Assembly (NCBI GenBank): GCA_025677835.1
Contig: JAIXMR010000005.1
Span: 221,001-285,000, forward strand
Source of the DNA: Sporodiniella umbellata
Taxonomy: Eukaryota > Mucoromycota > Mucoromycetes > Mucorales > Rhizopodaceae
Direction of reading: 5' to 3'
DNA length: 64,000 nt
Shown here piece by piece: positions 1-11,729 of the stretch. The first letter of the stretch is position 1. Every line of letters starts with the position of its first letter. Both the position numbers and the translations under genes were made by a program. The notes under the pieces are model-generated. The model did no database searches and was not told where the DNA came from. It worked only from the letters and a program-made list of their open reading frames with translations.

Positions 1-49
1 GCACAAGCAGCGACATACATTTGGTTATCAACGGCTCTAATAAAAACAG

Positions 50-86
<37 letters not shown>

Positions 87-984
87 ACTAAATGGGTCTT
101 TTGAGCCGATTGACAAACCTCGCGCGTTGCAAAAGCTCCCAGTGCAATGGTCCTGTAGTCATGTTAAAAGCGCCAGGATAGATCATTGCCAAACAACCTT
201 TACGGGCTGCAATCATAGCCATTTCAGGAAATCGCATATCGTAGCAAATTCCCAAACCAAGTCTTCCATATTCTAATGTATGGTTCAAATCTATTGGAAA
301 AAGAAAAAAGAAAACTTCCACTTACTCGTATCTACGTGGGTGAGCCAATTGCCGCCAGATAATGTTTCGCTTTCCTAGTGATTGTTGAATATAAAAGTAT
401 TTTACCTCGTCTTTTTTTTTTTTTTGTTCACCTTGAACGTGATTTTTCCAGGTACATCAATATCGAACAGATGCACTTTCCGGTGAGAAGCAATCATGTC
501 ACCCTTGGGGTCATAGACTGTAATTGTATTATATATATTGCCTGTGGATTCCTCACGCTCGGGTATCGAGCCACCAATAAGATAAACATTCGCTTCCTAA
601 ATAAAAACGAGCAACATGTTACAGATGAGTGAGTGTACGTGTATATATGCTTTTTTTTTGTTGGTTTTACCTTTGCTGCTGTTGATAGCATTTTTGTAGA
701 CTCCCCGCCTACTAGCGGTTCAGCAAACTGAGGAAAGTACTTTGCACCGTAAGGAGAGTTGAAACATTCCTTTAAAAATTTTAGATTTTGACAAAGTTTT
801 TTGGTTGAAAACATATATTGAAACCGTTACGTACAGGTAAAACAACGACCTGAGCACCATTATCAGCAGCTTCCAGAATCTTCTCATGGGCATGAGCTAA
901 ATTGGAAGGCTTATTGAATCCAACACCACCCAATTGAACAAGCGCAATCTTGAAAGGAGAAGATTCGAATAAAACGGTCGACAT
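1..984 (-). CDS. NIT2: Nit2-type omega-amidase / carbon-nitrogen hydrolase, 3' end cut by window edge
   Basis: Member of the nitrilase superfamily; Nit2 enzymes hydrolyse alpha-ketoglutaramate and alpha-ketosuccinamate (known of the family). Six exons are visible: 835-984, 671-769, 432-596, 326-374, 119-290 and 1-36, the last running off the left edge. The catalytic triad positions can be placed: Glu in [10 protein letters not shown], Lys in [13 protein letters not shown], Cys in [11 protein letters not shown] chose the ATG at 984 ([11 protein letters not shown]) because the ten residues upstream are not family-like. The last intron (37-118) contains a TA dinucleotide run. Nit2 and Nit1 are close relatives, so the exact substrate is inferred; family membership is secure. 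Confidence 0.88.
54..83. repeat. (TA)n microsatellite inside the last visible NIT2 intron
   Basis: About 30 bases of perfect TA alternation lie inside an 82-bp intron. Similar TA runs recur near 27203, 43929, 45058 and 61559, several of them also in introns. Confidence 0.9.
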
Positions 985-1114
985 TTTTCTAATTGTGTTC
1001 TTTAGCATCACAAGAAAAAAAATGGCAAAGATTCATGTACAGGATTTTTATTTAAGGGGAGATACATTTTATTAGACTGGTACATTTAAGAGTTTATTGT
1101 GTAAAAAAGAGGTG

Positions 1115-1194
1115 TACAGTGTTTCGAAATCAATGTCCCATTTTGTGCTATAGACTATACGCAAGCATACAACATCGATTTTGGAAACACTGTA
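1115..1194. mobile_element. MITE-like palindrome, copy A
   Basis: An 80-bp inverted repeat. The left end reads TACAGTGTTTCGAAATCAAT and the right end is its near-perfect reverse complement (...GATTTTGGAAACACTGTA). The ends are TA followed by CAGTG, which matches the TA target site plus CAGTG-type termini of Tc1/mariner/IS630 elements. Two diverged relatives lie at about 23369-23438 and 10670-10759. The element has no coding capacity, so it would be non-autonomous. Confidence 0.6.
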
Positions 1195-1416
1195 GCCAAT
1201 TGCCATACTTGCAAAACAAGATGTACAATATAAATAAAAAGCGAAGACTTTTTCCCAGCCTTGACTTGCCACCGAGCGTCTTTGAGTAAAACGTATCGAA
1301 TTTAGCTTGTTCCTTTACTAAAAAATAACTCCTGTTGTTTTTTTTGCAAGTGTGGCTGTTCCTAAGAACTCAGGTTTTTTTTTATTACTTCAGTAGATAT
1401 ACAAGAATAAGTATAC

Positions 1417-1451
<35 letters not shown>

Positions 1452-3174
1452 ATTAGTATAGAAGTCCGGTACTTGATAACTTGAGTGGTGAGTCCTACTA
1501 AAGAAGTGCTTTCTTTTTCCAAGTATTTATAGTATAAAAAGGGATGTATTTCAAAGTCTTGTTCAAATTTTACTTTTGGCAACCTGAAGCTCGATTATTT
1601 TTGTGCCTTAGAAACAGTTGCTGCCACTTTGACGGTTTTTTTTTAAAACAACACACACACACACTCACTCACTCACTCACTCACTCACTCATAACAGAGC
1701 TTATTAATCGGAACAACCTAAATGGAGTTGAAAAACACAAGTCTACACCAAAGTATTGTTGCAACTCAAGCACCCCACCTCAAGTAGTTGTTTAAAACAA
1801 TTTGTAAAGTTTTAGCGTATCACTGCGTCTGGGTTTCTAGAGGCCCTGAAATGTGTTTGAACCTTATAATTTCTATTTTAAACGAATTTCATTGTATTTG
1901 TGTATGTATTTGCTATCTTTAAATTTTTTGTACACTATAACACAACTGCAAACAGTAGAACAGGAAAATCTTTCTACATTTTTTCACCAAAAAAGAAAAG
2001 GCCCATCAGCCCAGAACCTTGCGACATTGATAATATCAAGTGGGTACAGTACATATATACATATATTTGTATATATATATAGCAATAGTATTCGTTATGA
2101 GCTTTAGCAGAGTTGGATTTGAGAATGTTAAATCAAGCTAAAAAAAAAAAAAAAGTACGTTCATATTAAACCTAGAACATTGACAGATTTTTGAAACAAA
2201 AACTCGATTGTATCCCCTCTTTATTTTTAAGCATTAGAAATTCTGCATATTCCATAACGTGTAGCTTGTTGAGTTGTTTCCATTTTATATAACTTTACTG
2301 GTACCGGTCCTAACCGTACTTTGTTATTTATTTATAGCTACGCATGTAATAAGAAAGGCCTTTACAAATGCAGTAGCCTGCTGTTATTCACTCTTCCTAT
2401 ACAGAGTATATTTATTCTTGAAGTGGAGTATCCTTTTAGTCTTCTAGTCTACAAGATCAGCTAACTTGCAAAAAAATATAGAAAAAGTCGTAGCCAATCA
2501 GAAACCATAAACTATAATGGCCTTTCTAAGAGCAGTTAACTTGCTAGGAGTAGCTATGTGTACCAATGTTATTTGAACTTTTATGATTAGATGTTCACTT
2601 TAGAGAAATTAGTTGATGTATCAAGAATGTTTCTATAACTACAAAAAGATGTCCTATGCTCTTTTTCTTAGCACAACATGCACCAAACTGACACTTGATT
2701 TAAAGATCCAAAAGAAGAAACGCAGATCATTATTTTTTATAAGATTAAAACACGATAAAACATCAAATGAAGAGCCATGGTCTATAGCGACTTCTTTGGT
2801 ATTGCTACATTGCCTAGTATTCAAATCGATTCGTATGGAAGAGTTTGCTGTAATCTGTATTTTTTATGGCTTCAAGAAAACGATAATATTAATATACGAC
2901 ATTGAAAGCCTGGCGCAGTCGTTAAAAGATATATGCTTGGTCTTAATTTAGAATTGAAGACGCTTTTCTATTTTAAGCTATATTTAATATTAAAGAGGTA
3001 GCACATTCGAAGGATAAGTATTACCGGCCAAGATACTTAATGAATAGAGTATATGAATTAAACCATTTTAGAAAGCGTAGTATTTTAGCTATTTTTAGAC
3101 TTCATGATTTTGAGACGTGGTTTATTGATGGCAGTGTGAAAAGGGTTTTGACTCAAATAAACGTGCGCTGCTGA

Positions 3175-3351
3175 ATCTATAGAGATTCTTTAGTCATTGT
3201 AACTGTTATAGAAAGCCTTGATGTACCTGGGATATCGCCATTGGATTCTTTTGACCGCGCTAGTAAATCGCTTTACCTTGACAAGTTTCTTTCTAATACA
3301 GGTTGGCCCTCTTTATACGAGTACTTCTTTGCACTTTTCACGGGAGTATAG
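3175..3351 (+). pseudogene. Possible decayed coding strip
   Basis: Fifty-eight codons remain open between a TGA and a TAG with no suitable ATG. The composition is protein-like rather than low-complexity (for example ESLDVPGISPLDSFDRASK and SNTGWPSLYEYFFALF), unlike surrounding sequence. I do not recognise the family. It could be an exon remnant of a transposon or a chance frame. Confidence 0.2.
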
Positions 3352-4232
3352 CTCTCGAAAATAGTTATATGGTTTACACACAAATAAAAAAAAAGCTGAA
3401 AGTTAAAAATATAAGCTATTAGTTTGATTGTACTTGTAGCTGTGCTATTTGTTTCTAAGTATGAATAAGGGAATGCTATAGCTATAGAAGAAGATAAAAG
3501 GTAGCTAGGCTTTTGTTTTTAAAAATGTCAAAAGTTTAAAATCAAGTGCGTTTCCTATATAATAAGCCTACGTTTTGCAATCAGAACGTCGTTGTGTGGG
3601 CAGTTTCTGTTATGTAAGCTTTACAAGATCCAATGAATACAACTATGGTATTTTTGGGCTGTTGCTCATTGATGTGCTCATTAATAGTAGTCCGATGGGT
3701 AGTAAAAAGAAGCTCAGACTGATTGAAAGCCCTTATAAATGGCAATGAAACCGTTTTGCTGATCAACAGCGGGACCCATTTGGCACTGTACTACGGTAAA
3801 AGAAAGCTCAACGCGAATGAAAACCCTGGTGGTTGAAATGGCCTCCTATATTTGTATTTGTTATGATCCGATTTTATTCCCTAAGGCTGAGTGGTTCCAT
3901 TTTTAATCCAATCTAACTCTTTTAATCTCAGGGACAATGGAGTGACACAAAAAATTCAAAACAATAGGTCGAAATGAGAATAACAGAGTAGCCCGGGAAA
4001 AGAAAGAGCCAAGTAAATCTATATTTTTATTTGAGATAGTGAACAACATAAGAGGAATGGGGGATGCTTAGTGGTGAAAGGGAAACATAGGAAGGGGTAT
4101 ATAGGCGGGGCAAATGTATGAATAACAAACGTATGAGAAGAAAAAATAGAAAGATGCATGTATGCGTATAGTGTGATGAAGGGAGTGTATGTATAGATGT
4201 GTATATGTTTGTGCGTTCTAGACTGGTGCATT

Positions 4233-5255
4233 CTAGACTTCATTTGCTAATTCGGGAAAGAGCGCGTCTTGTTGTAAACAACCAGCGGGTTCTTGGAAAG
4301 TGGTGGTATCGAGGTCTAGATTGGGTGTATCAGGTGGCGTAGGTAGATCGGTAACAAAGTCAGCCTTTCTGACAGGCTGTGATTGAGGTGTATATGTAAA
4401 GTATGGGCAATGTAAGATGCGGAAATGCAGTTCATCCAAAGTGATGCGCTTGGATGGGTCCAGAGAGAAAACACGCTTGAGGATCTGGTTGAGCTCAGAA
4501 GAAATGGGGAGCGTTTTGAGGAGCAGGTCTGGGTCGCGAAGAAAGGCTGAATAGATTTCATCGTTTAAGGAAGCGACATGCCAAGGGTTTCTGCCCGTTG
4601 CCAAATTAACCAGCACAACACCCAGTGACCACACGTCATTCGGAGCGGTTGCATATCCTTTCTGGCTGTCCATCAGGAAGCCGCCATGACATTCTGGAGA
4701 AAAGTAAAATTTAGAGCCGCATCCATAATCTTTTGAGTAACAGTCTGTAGTGGCAAGGCCAAAGTCAGCAATCTTTAGGGTACGTCCCTGATCAAACACC
4801 AGGATATTTTCGGGCTTTAGATCCCTATGGTACACGCCATTCGTGTGGCAGAAACGCACTGCCTCGATCAACTGAAGAAAAACGTGTCTGATCAACGCAT
4901 GGTTTCCAATGTAACAATTTTTCTCCGCTATAGCACTGAATAGATCTCCTTCTGATCCATACTCAATCACAATATGGGTCCTTTGGGTCTCTTTAATGAT
5001 GCTTTCTAGATTGATGATGTGTGGATGTTTTGATAGGTGGGAATGCAACAGGATTTCGTTTTTTTGGAATGCGAGTTGGCGAGGAGTAAGATTTGAATGT
5101 GACAGAGACTTGATCACACTATATTGGAGTGTGCGGATGTTTTTGGCTAGATATACTTGGCCATGGACACTGTTGCTCAGTGTTTCAACAATCTGCAAGT
5201 CATGAATCATTGCTCCAGCAGCTAATTCGTGTTGATATTCAAACGACGTATCCAT
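4233..5255 (-). CDS. Ran1/Pat1-like serine/threonine protein kinase
   Basis: Single-exon gene for 340 residues, almost all kinase domain. Visible landmarks: ATP-binding Lys in YSVIKSL (about residue 49), alpha-C Glu in FQKNEILLHSHL, HRDLKPENIL catalytic loop, DFGLAT, and an APE-equivalent FSPECHGG. The domain resembles fungal Ran1/Pat1, Ksp1 and Vhs1/Sks1 kinases, which in yeasts control meiosis entry and nutrient responses (known of relatives; the role here is inferred). The glycine loop is degenerate, reading LSNSVHGQVY, so two of three glycines are gone. A proline/threonine-rich tail (LPTPPDTPNLDLD) follows the kinase core. The start is the first in-frame ATG after an A/T-rich leader. Confidence 0.85.
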   Translation of the reverse strand: MDTSFEYQHELAAGAMIHDLQIVETLSNSVHGQVYLAKNIRTLQYSVIKSLSHSNLTPRQLAFQKNEILLHSHLSKHPHIINLESIIKETQRTHIVIEYGSEGDLFSAIAEKNCYIGNHALIRHVFLQLIEAVRFCHTNGVYHRDLKPENILVFDQGRTLKIADFGLATTDCYSKDYGCGSKFYFSPECHGGFLMDSQKGYATAPNDVWSLGVVLVNLATGRNPWHVASLNDEIYSAFLRDPDLLLKTLPISSELNQILKRVFSLDPSKRITLDELHFRILHCPYFTYTPQSQPVRKADFVTDLPTPPDTPNLDLDTTTFQEPAGCLQQDALFPELANEV

Positions 5256-6407
5256 ATTTCTTATTTTTTTATTTTATTTTTTTTTCTTGCTATAAAAAAA
5301 AACAAAGCCTTGAATGTGTTTAAGGGGAAATTTTTAAATAAAGAGGAGAAAGAAAAGTAAAAGGGGGAGAGCAAGACGAACAAAGACACTCTATTTATAC
5401 TGAATACAGACAACGATTTCAATCCCCGTGTCGGATGAAAGCAACCTTTCAAAAAACATACATAGTTCCCACCTGTACTACTTTCGCAGCATAAGCTTGA
5501 GCACTGTGGCAAAGTGATTGATTTGTTTGTGTTCAGGAAATTTACACAATACACGAAAAACTCTTTCACTTTTTCTTCTGCTCTTTGTTCAAACATATTG
5601 AAGGAGAAACTACTTCAAACAGTTAATTCAACCCCTCATGGTGTCACTAAATGTGCTAGCACCGCAAAAAAAAAGAATAGGTTTGACAAATCTTGAACTA
5701 TGACATAGTTTACAATAAAGTATTGGACAGTGCGTTTGTATGTTGTTGTGAAAGTTCATGAAATAAGAAATCTCTTTGTGCCCCCAATCACCTAGGATGA
5801 GTCAAGCTGCGCCCTTGTGCACACACACACAAAATGGAGTAAAACCAATAAAAAAAAACTTTGCCACAACCCAAAAGAAAATAGGCTACGAAGAGTGGTA
5901 AAGGGAGTCATTTTAGAGATGTAGGCCTAAACATACTTTTGGGGGTAGTATTCGGTTTTCTGTTTATCCGGAATAGTTTAAATTGTTGAGTCATATTTTT
6001 CTTGTTTTACGTACAATGGCATATATTTTTTTTTCTTAACCCTGAGAGTCAGTTATATTAAACCATGCGTAGAATAGCAGAAAAAAGAAATTAAAGAAAA
6101 TGACGTGCTTTGCTTGAGTTAATTGATTTGTGCATTTTCCCTTAGGTTACCTTCTGAAACCGGGTCAGAGCTAATTGGCTCAACTAGATTAAAAAGCGCG
6201 TTTTTCTATGTCTGTTTTGTTTGTTTTGTATGTCTGGGAAATAAACGAGATAAAGCGCGACTTGAGCCGCATTCAGGTCATAGAGATATGACGTATAGAG
6301 TGATGATAAGAGTAAGAAAGTGGTTCGATACTCGGTTTTCTGTTTAGTCATAGGCTTTCCATTTACGAAAGGAATCACAAATCGATTCGTTTTTTTATTG
6401 TTGGTAT
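5256..6407. other. Intergenic: kinase leader and ORC1 3' flank
   Basis: About 1.15 kb between two same-strand genes. It contains poly-T/poly-A runs and a short CA run near 5821. Open frames here are low-complexity or lack family resemblance. No further gene or RNA is supported. Confidence 0.6.
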
Positions 6408-8424
6408 TTACAGATTGGTTGAGGGAAGACTTTGTAGCAATTTGCTGACAAGCTTATCATCCTTACAGGCCATGATAATGTCTTGCTCCATCAAGTTTAA
6501 AGAAATTCGCATATGAATATCCATTTTCCCTCCTTCCATCACAAGTGCTCTACACTGACCCAATGATTCCAATACGCGCATCAAATCGCTTACGTTAGGA
6601 GGCTCAATGTTATGCCATTTGCAGGTCTGGGTATGGTGGTGGCAGATATCGCCAAATTCAATTTCCCCTAGCCCGGTAGAGCGAGTTACCTGCATACAGG
6701 AAACCAAAAAAATTTTCTGGTGAAGCGAACACGAACGAACAAATGAAACATAGGGAGACGAGAACATCTCCTTGATAGCGCCATCTATAACCGCTATGGT
6801 CACTTGCATTTTCTTTTCACCTGCTGTAATCGTCGATTTTTGTTCCACAATCTCGACAGCCCTTCTACAGATATCCAAAGCGCGACGAGCATCGCCACTT
6901 ACTGCGCTCACTTTACGTGCTGCAAATTCAACGGCTTCTTTAGAAAACGCATCGATACCGTCTAAGCGCGATTGTACAATCTGAATCAGTTGGTCATATC
7001 TATACGGCTGGAAATTGATACGTGTAAGACCTACGACTGTCAATAGATGCCTAGCTTTTTTATTCATCTCCTTTTTCTTACCAATTCGACTTGCTACCTT
7101 GTTGCTCATCAATCTCTCTGGAAGATCCATCGTATTGGCTATAGCCACAACAATCAACTTTGAGAGGGGCTTGCTTGGCCAATCAAAAAAGTTATACATC
7201 ACCGTTTGTTTTTTGGTAACCAAAAGATCCAGCTCATCCATCAAGACGACACTATACAAAAGTCAGTATCTATGCTATACGGCTGGTTTCTAGCTTACGT
7301 GACTTTCTGGTCGTCGTTTGGTTTGGAAAATTTTTCTTCTAGCAATTCAAGCGCATGTGTTGCAGTGTACTTTCGGACTCTGTCGTTGCCTGATGATTTG
7401 CTCATACACTCCCATAATATACTGTATGCTTGGTTGGGATCCGTCAACTTCATTCCGTTTATTTCCACAAAGTCAAACTCAGGTAAGTTTTTGTCTTCGG
7501 TCTGGTGTTGTAAATGTCGAATGACTTCATGAACTGTCGCTGTTTTGCCTGTGCCTGGTACTCCGGATATATCTAGAAATGAAATGAGTCGAATCAGCAA
7601 TAGAGTCCCAACTTACAGATACATGTGCCAGTAGATTCTTCAATGGCGCTTTCGAGGTATCCCGAGATATCCATAAACTCGTCTTCTCGGCAAGGAAGTG
7701 AATCGGGTACGGCTGAAACATGTAATCTTTCTCTTGCTAAAGTATAGGCATCCCCAGTATCAGAAGTAAACGTCTGGCTTACTTGACGAAGAGGCGTCAC
7801 AGTCATACTTTGATTTATTCGCTTAATAGTTCTGTTGGAATCTAGCATAGGTTTCTTCTTTTTAGGTCCAACTCTACCTGGCCGAGAGGCTGGCTTTCTT
7901 TTGCCTATGGGTTCAGGTGTATCAAAATCGGATTCTACTTCTGATTCCTCTTCTGACTCATTCTCTTCTGATTCATGATCGTCTTCGCTTTCAGTGTCCA
8001 TTTCAGGTTCATGATCAGATTCGCTTTCGACATCTTTTTCTGAAAATCCATTCTCTTCTACAACAATCTCTACTCTCTGCTTGTACGATCGTCTCTTTGT
8101 TTCTTTATTCTCTGGGGCTTTCTTCTTCATACCAGTTGCTTTCTTGGTGACAGGCGGTCTTCCTCTACGCTTAGATGTCGCTGCCGGCTTAGCAGCAGCT
8201 TTTCTTTCCTTTTTCCTGATGGGCGTTGCTTTTTTTGGTTTAGAAAGCTTTTCTAGGGTAACTGTTGCCTCTGTGGATTTAGGAGGTCTTCCTCTTTTTC
8301 TGATAGTAGTTGTAGCAGATCCAACCTTCTCTGTTCCATTCTTTACATTCTGTACAGTCTGGGGAATCTTTGCAAGATCGTCCGCTTTTTTTTCAGATAT
8401 ACGTCGACTTCTTCTGCCTGACAT
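6408..8424 (-). CDS. ORC1: Origin recognition complex subunit 1 (AAA+ ATPase)
   Basis: ORC1 is the ATP-hydrolysing subunit of the complex that marks replication origins and loads MCM helicase. Three exons (7617-8424, 7299-7572, 6408-7251) encode 641 residues. Residues 1-200 are basic and acidic low complexity with two AT-hook cores ([19 protein letters not shown]) and a long Glu/Asp/Ser run. The AAA+ core follows: Walker [10 protein letters not shown], Walker [11 protein letters not shown], then lid and winged-helix sequence ([23 protein letters not shown]). The DELD Walker B and C-terminal pattern separate it from Cdc6. No BAH domain is visible before the AAA+ core, unlike Orc1 of budding yeast and animals. 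The 44-bp intron at 7573-7616 sits immediately before the exon carrying Walker A. Confidence 0.93.
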
Positions 8425-8564
8425 GTAAAAAAAATAAAATAAAAAAAAAAAAAATAGGGACAAGACTGTTGTCTTTTTTTTTTGGTAGTAAATCAAAAAA
8501 TAACAAGTTCAAGACTAGAAAACAAAAACAATTGGATATGGTATGTCATGCTATTTTATGTTTA

Positions 8565-9621
8565 TTAATATGAAGCTTTTAAGCTAAATCCTTTAAAGTA
8601 AGAGTACTGGGCTTTAGGAGACTCCCAACTGTTATCCGACCCACCAAAAAAGGTATGAAACACTAGATAAAATGTGAGTACACTGTGGGACAAATAGAGG
8701 TGATATTCAACTTACTGATACCAGCAACCCGACCTGCAGAGCTGGTAAGAAAGACAACGTTGTTTTGGGTATAGACTTTTCGGTTGTTTTTGTAGAGGAC
8801 AAGACGGCCGTTTTGTTTTCCGGGTGTATTCATCGTTATCACTTGTCGAATATTGTTCCATTTTCCTGTCTCGAAGCGGAATGTTCCTCTTCCTAAGCTC
8901 ATACCGTAATTTGGGTTGCAGATATTGTCGCTCTTCCCGCATAGGTTCTTGGGCTTATTGGAATAGGGCAAATAGGCATAAATCTCGCCTTCTCCTTTTG
9001 CTCTCCACATTAATCTATACAGCTATCATAAGTACCAGTAAAAGACAATCACATGCATTTAGTCGTACCTCGCTGTAAAGCAGGTCTTATCATCAGCACC
9101 ACCTGTGCAGCTACCATGGCCACCATAGAGACCTGGAAGTTTTCCGCCTAAGGAATCGTATTAATAAACATATCGTCTTTAGATTTTGCCATACCTTTTA
9201 CAAAATCGAAACCATGCTTGAAATAAACGCTGTAAGTCAACTCGACTTTCTTTATATTGCTACCAATAGTGATAGGTTGCGCCTTGAATCCGAGTCCACC
9301 CACAGGGTTGGATTCAGGATTTTTGGAGTCTACTGGGTATTTGACCTGAAGTGTCATCTCTGATTTTCCACTTGGATCTTTGACGATAGCGTGCTTGGCA
9401 GATTCTTTACCATTCCAGATCCATTGCCATCCGCCATCTTCGGATATCCCCCATTTTTTTCCCCACTTTGAACCACGGCCGACTGATGCGCCTTTATAGT
9501 GATTCCAGTTTTTGAACTGCCATTTTGTTTTTGATTTTGTTTTTGATTTTGCTTCCGCTATGGAAAGAACAAAACAAAGTGCAATAAAAAGTTTTAAAAG
9601 CAAAATTCTAATATGCGACAT
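8565..9621 (-). CDS. Secreted polysaccharide lyase family 14-like protein
   Basis: Four exons (9195-9621, 9069-9148, 8716-9014, 8565-8662) give a protein of about 300 residues. The N-terminus is a clear signal peptide (MSHIRILLLKLFIALCFVLS, cleavage likely after AEA). The mature part has the hallmarks of the PL14-like beta-jelly-roll fold as found in fungi: GGKLPGLYGGHGSC, MWRAKGEGEIYAYLP, and the C-terminal FFGGSDNSWESPK. PL14 members degrade alginate or glucuronan-type uronans (known). Mucoralean walls contain glucuronic-acid polymers, so own-wall remodelling is an attractive but inferred role. A KSKTKSKTK repeat follows the signal peptide. Substrate is not determinable from sequence. Confidence 0.78.
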
Positions 9622-11729
9622 CTATACGAAGAATAATGAAAAGAGAGGGGTATTTTGGTAAAGTTTTTTTCTATAAGGTTTTCTTTTCAAAAAAAAAAAA
9701 AAGAAAATAAGAATTTCAGGGCTGTTTTTATAGTAAGATAACTGAATTACCAAATAGGGCAGGTATTGATTACAAGCTTTTCTTCTTTTTTTTTTGCTCC
9801 TGTTGAAGGCGCAATGTGAATTAATGAATTTTGAGATGAAAATCAAAAAGCAAGACAAAAGATTATCCATCTCTGCCTAAGCCGTTTTTGAGTTTTAGTG
9901 TGTGCGTGTTGTTTTGTATACTAAGCTATAGTGTAGACACTAGGTTTAAAATATCTCTATAAGGAAACTAGTAATTAGCTCTTTTGTGTAATATACTCTG
10001 TGGTCTGAGAACTAAAAGAAGGAGCCCAAGCGTACAAAACCCCACTTGTTTACACCATTCATATGAGCATGTTTTGAGTTTAAGTTCATCTTCGGCATCA
10101 AAAAAAGAAAAAAAAAACTCCCTCCTAATTAAAACTTACAGTACAACTGGTAAATCTTACCCACTTTACACAATTCAAGCATTGCTTATCAAGCTGGCGG
10201 AATTAAGAATAAGAATATTTGTGTAGAATAAAAAGGGCTGCGCATCTAGATTGCTAGAGGTTATACGAATGCGATTATTACTGACCGTTTTTTTTCAAGC
10301 GAAAGTTATATAAGTCTCTGTGCCAAGCCCAGATAAGAAAAAAGAAAGCGAAAAAATTATGTCGAGATGTACAAAGACAAAGCGCAAGCTGAACTTCTGA
10401 CTTGAAACTCAAGAAGCACTGATATGTCAGTGTATTGTTTTCCTGAAAAAATGTCAACTTTATTCGAAGCTTCTCAGATGTATTACTGCTAGATCTCTCC
10501 TTAATAGCACTCAATTATAATTGTTTAACAAAAGTATCAGTGTTAACACCTGAAAACTTTTAAAATTAGGCGAAATGTTTTACGGGATCTGTAAAGCTTT
10601 CGAGAGGAAAAAGAAAAAGTACTATAACTACGTTACTAATTAAGTGAAAACGGAATTCAAATAACAAGTATCACACGCTTTAACCTTAAAATCGATGTTA
10701 CATTTTATAATACAAGCTACGCAAAAACCTACGACATCGATTTGGGGATTGTTGCAGATACAGATAATACCCAAAGAAAGCATTACAGTCTTTGTATACG
10801 TGCTAAATACAATTCTACTCGCGTTGGTTCATTATCCAAGCAGAAAAAACGCGACTATCAAAATTTTGTTTTCAAATAGATCGAATTTCAGTAGTTTCCT
10901 ACGGCCCTGGTTTCAACACTCGTTTTGTTTTAGCAAACTACCAAGATAACAGTGTTTTTGGATTTAAGCTAGACACAGCGATAACAGTCTTTTACCGAAA
11001 ATAGACTATTAGAGTAGGCATAGACAATATCTATTACCTTGCATATTCTTATTAATTAGGTGTCTTAGGACCATTATTTGGTTTTTCGCAACGTCTTAAT
11101 TTACTTTTAGCTTTTTTTAAATCTTACATATATTTTATCTTGGGCTTGACATAAAGTTTTTGAAACGAAGCATGTTTTGTAAAAAAGGGAGACCCATTAA
11201 GACACATTCCAAATTTGGTTGATATGAATAATACAGTGCTCACGGCTGTTGCTACACAAATTCAACTTCAAGCGCAGAAAAAAAAAGAAACTAAGCGTAT
11301 TCTGTTATTCAATACACACATACATCATCTTAGTAATCCAACAATCAAAGTACAGAAAGGAGAAACTGAAGGAGTATAGAAGGGGGAGAAGGCCGTCTAC
11401 TACCTAGTCTATATTTTTGAATCTCCGTCTAGAGGATCTTCGCAGTCTGATCTGAGAAAAGGCAGTTTGATTGGATCTTTTACAAGCTTGATAGAGTTAG
11501 CTTTTTATTGTTAATCACAAATGTTTATCTTAGATATAGAAAATTAGTCTGTTTTGGCTTAATTCAGCCCGAAAAATTCTGAAAAAAAAAAGCTGCAGAG
11601 CCAACAGTTTTAGTTTATAGAAATAATAAATAATTTATATATGTGTGTTTGTGTGCGTGTTTTTTATACAATAAAAAAAAGGAAGGGAAAGAAATAGGAG
11701 AAAGAAGATAAATACTTTTTACACGGATC
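9622..11729. other. 2.1-kb gene-free stretch with a diverged MITE-like palindrome
   Basis: Between the lyase leader and the Hook 3' end. The sequence is AT-rich and stop-ridden. The only structure I can support is the palindrome at about 10670-10759. Confidence 0.6.
10670..10759. mobile_element. MITE-like palindrome, diverged copy C
   Basis: Inner arms AAAATCGATGT (10688-10698) and ACATCGATTT (10734-10743) match the inner arms of copies A and B. The shared CATTTT core lies next to the left inner arm. The outer CAGTG ends are eroded, so this is an older copy. Confidence 0.45.

Larger units (their letters stand above)
985..4232. other. 3.2-kb gene-free stretch with one MITE-like palindrome and possible decayed coding
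   Basis: AT-rich and stop-ridden in all frames. It holds a 31-base A run (1419-1449), a CACT-type tandem repeat (about 1662-1690), the palindromic element at 1115-1194 and a 58-codon frame without start (3175-3351, +) that may be a coding relic. The region is bounded by the 5' end of NIT2 and the 3' end of the kinase gene. I see no splice-able conserved protein. Confidence 0.6.

Noticed and set aside
1072..1272. 66-codon minus-strand frame
   Set aside because: It reads through the palindromic MITE-like element, whose arms explain the open frame; no family resemblance.
2613..2951. 112-codon plus-strand frame starting at an ATG
   Set aside because: AT-biased composition, no motif, no promoter or splice context; most likely chance in gene-free DNA.
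5261..5596. 111-codon minus-strand frame just upstream of the kinase
   Set aside because: Phe/Lys-rich low-complexity reading of poly-T/poly-A leader sequence; probably 5' UTR or promoter.
6300..6345. tRNA B-box-like GGTTCGATAC
   Set aside because: Flanks do not form a T-arm and no A-box or cloverleaf could be built upstream.
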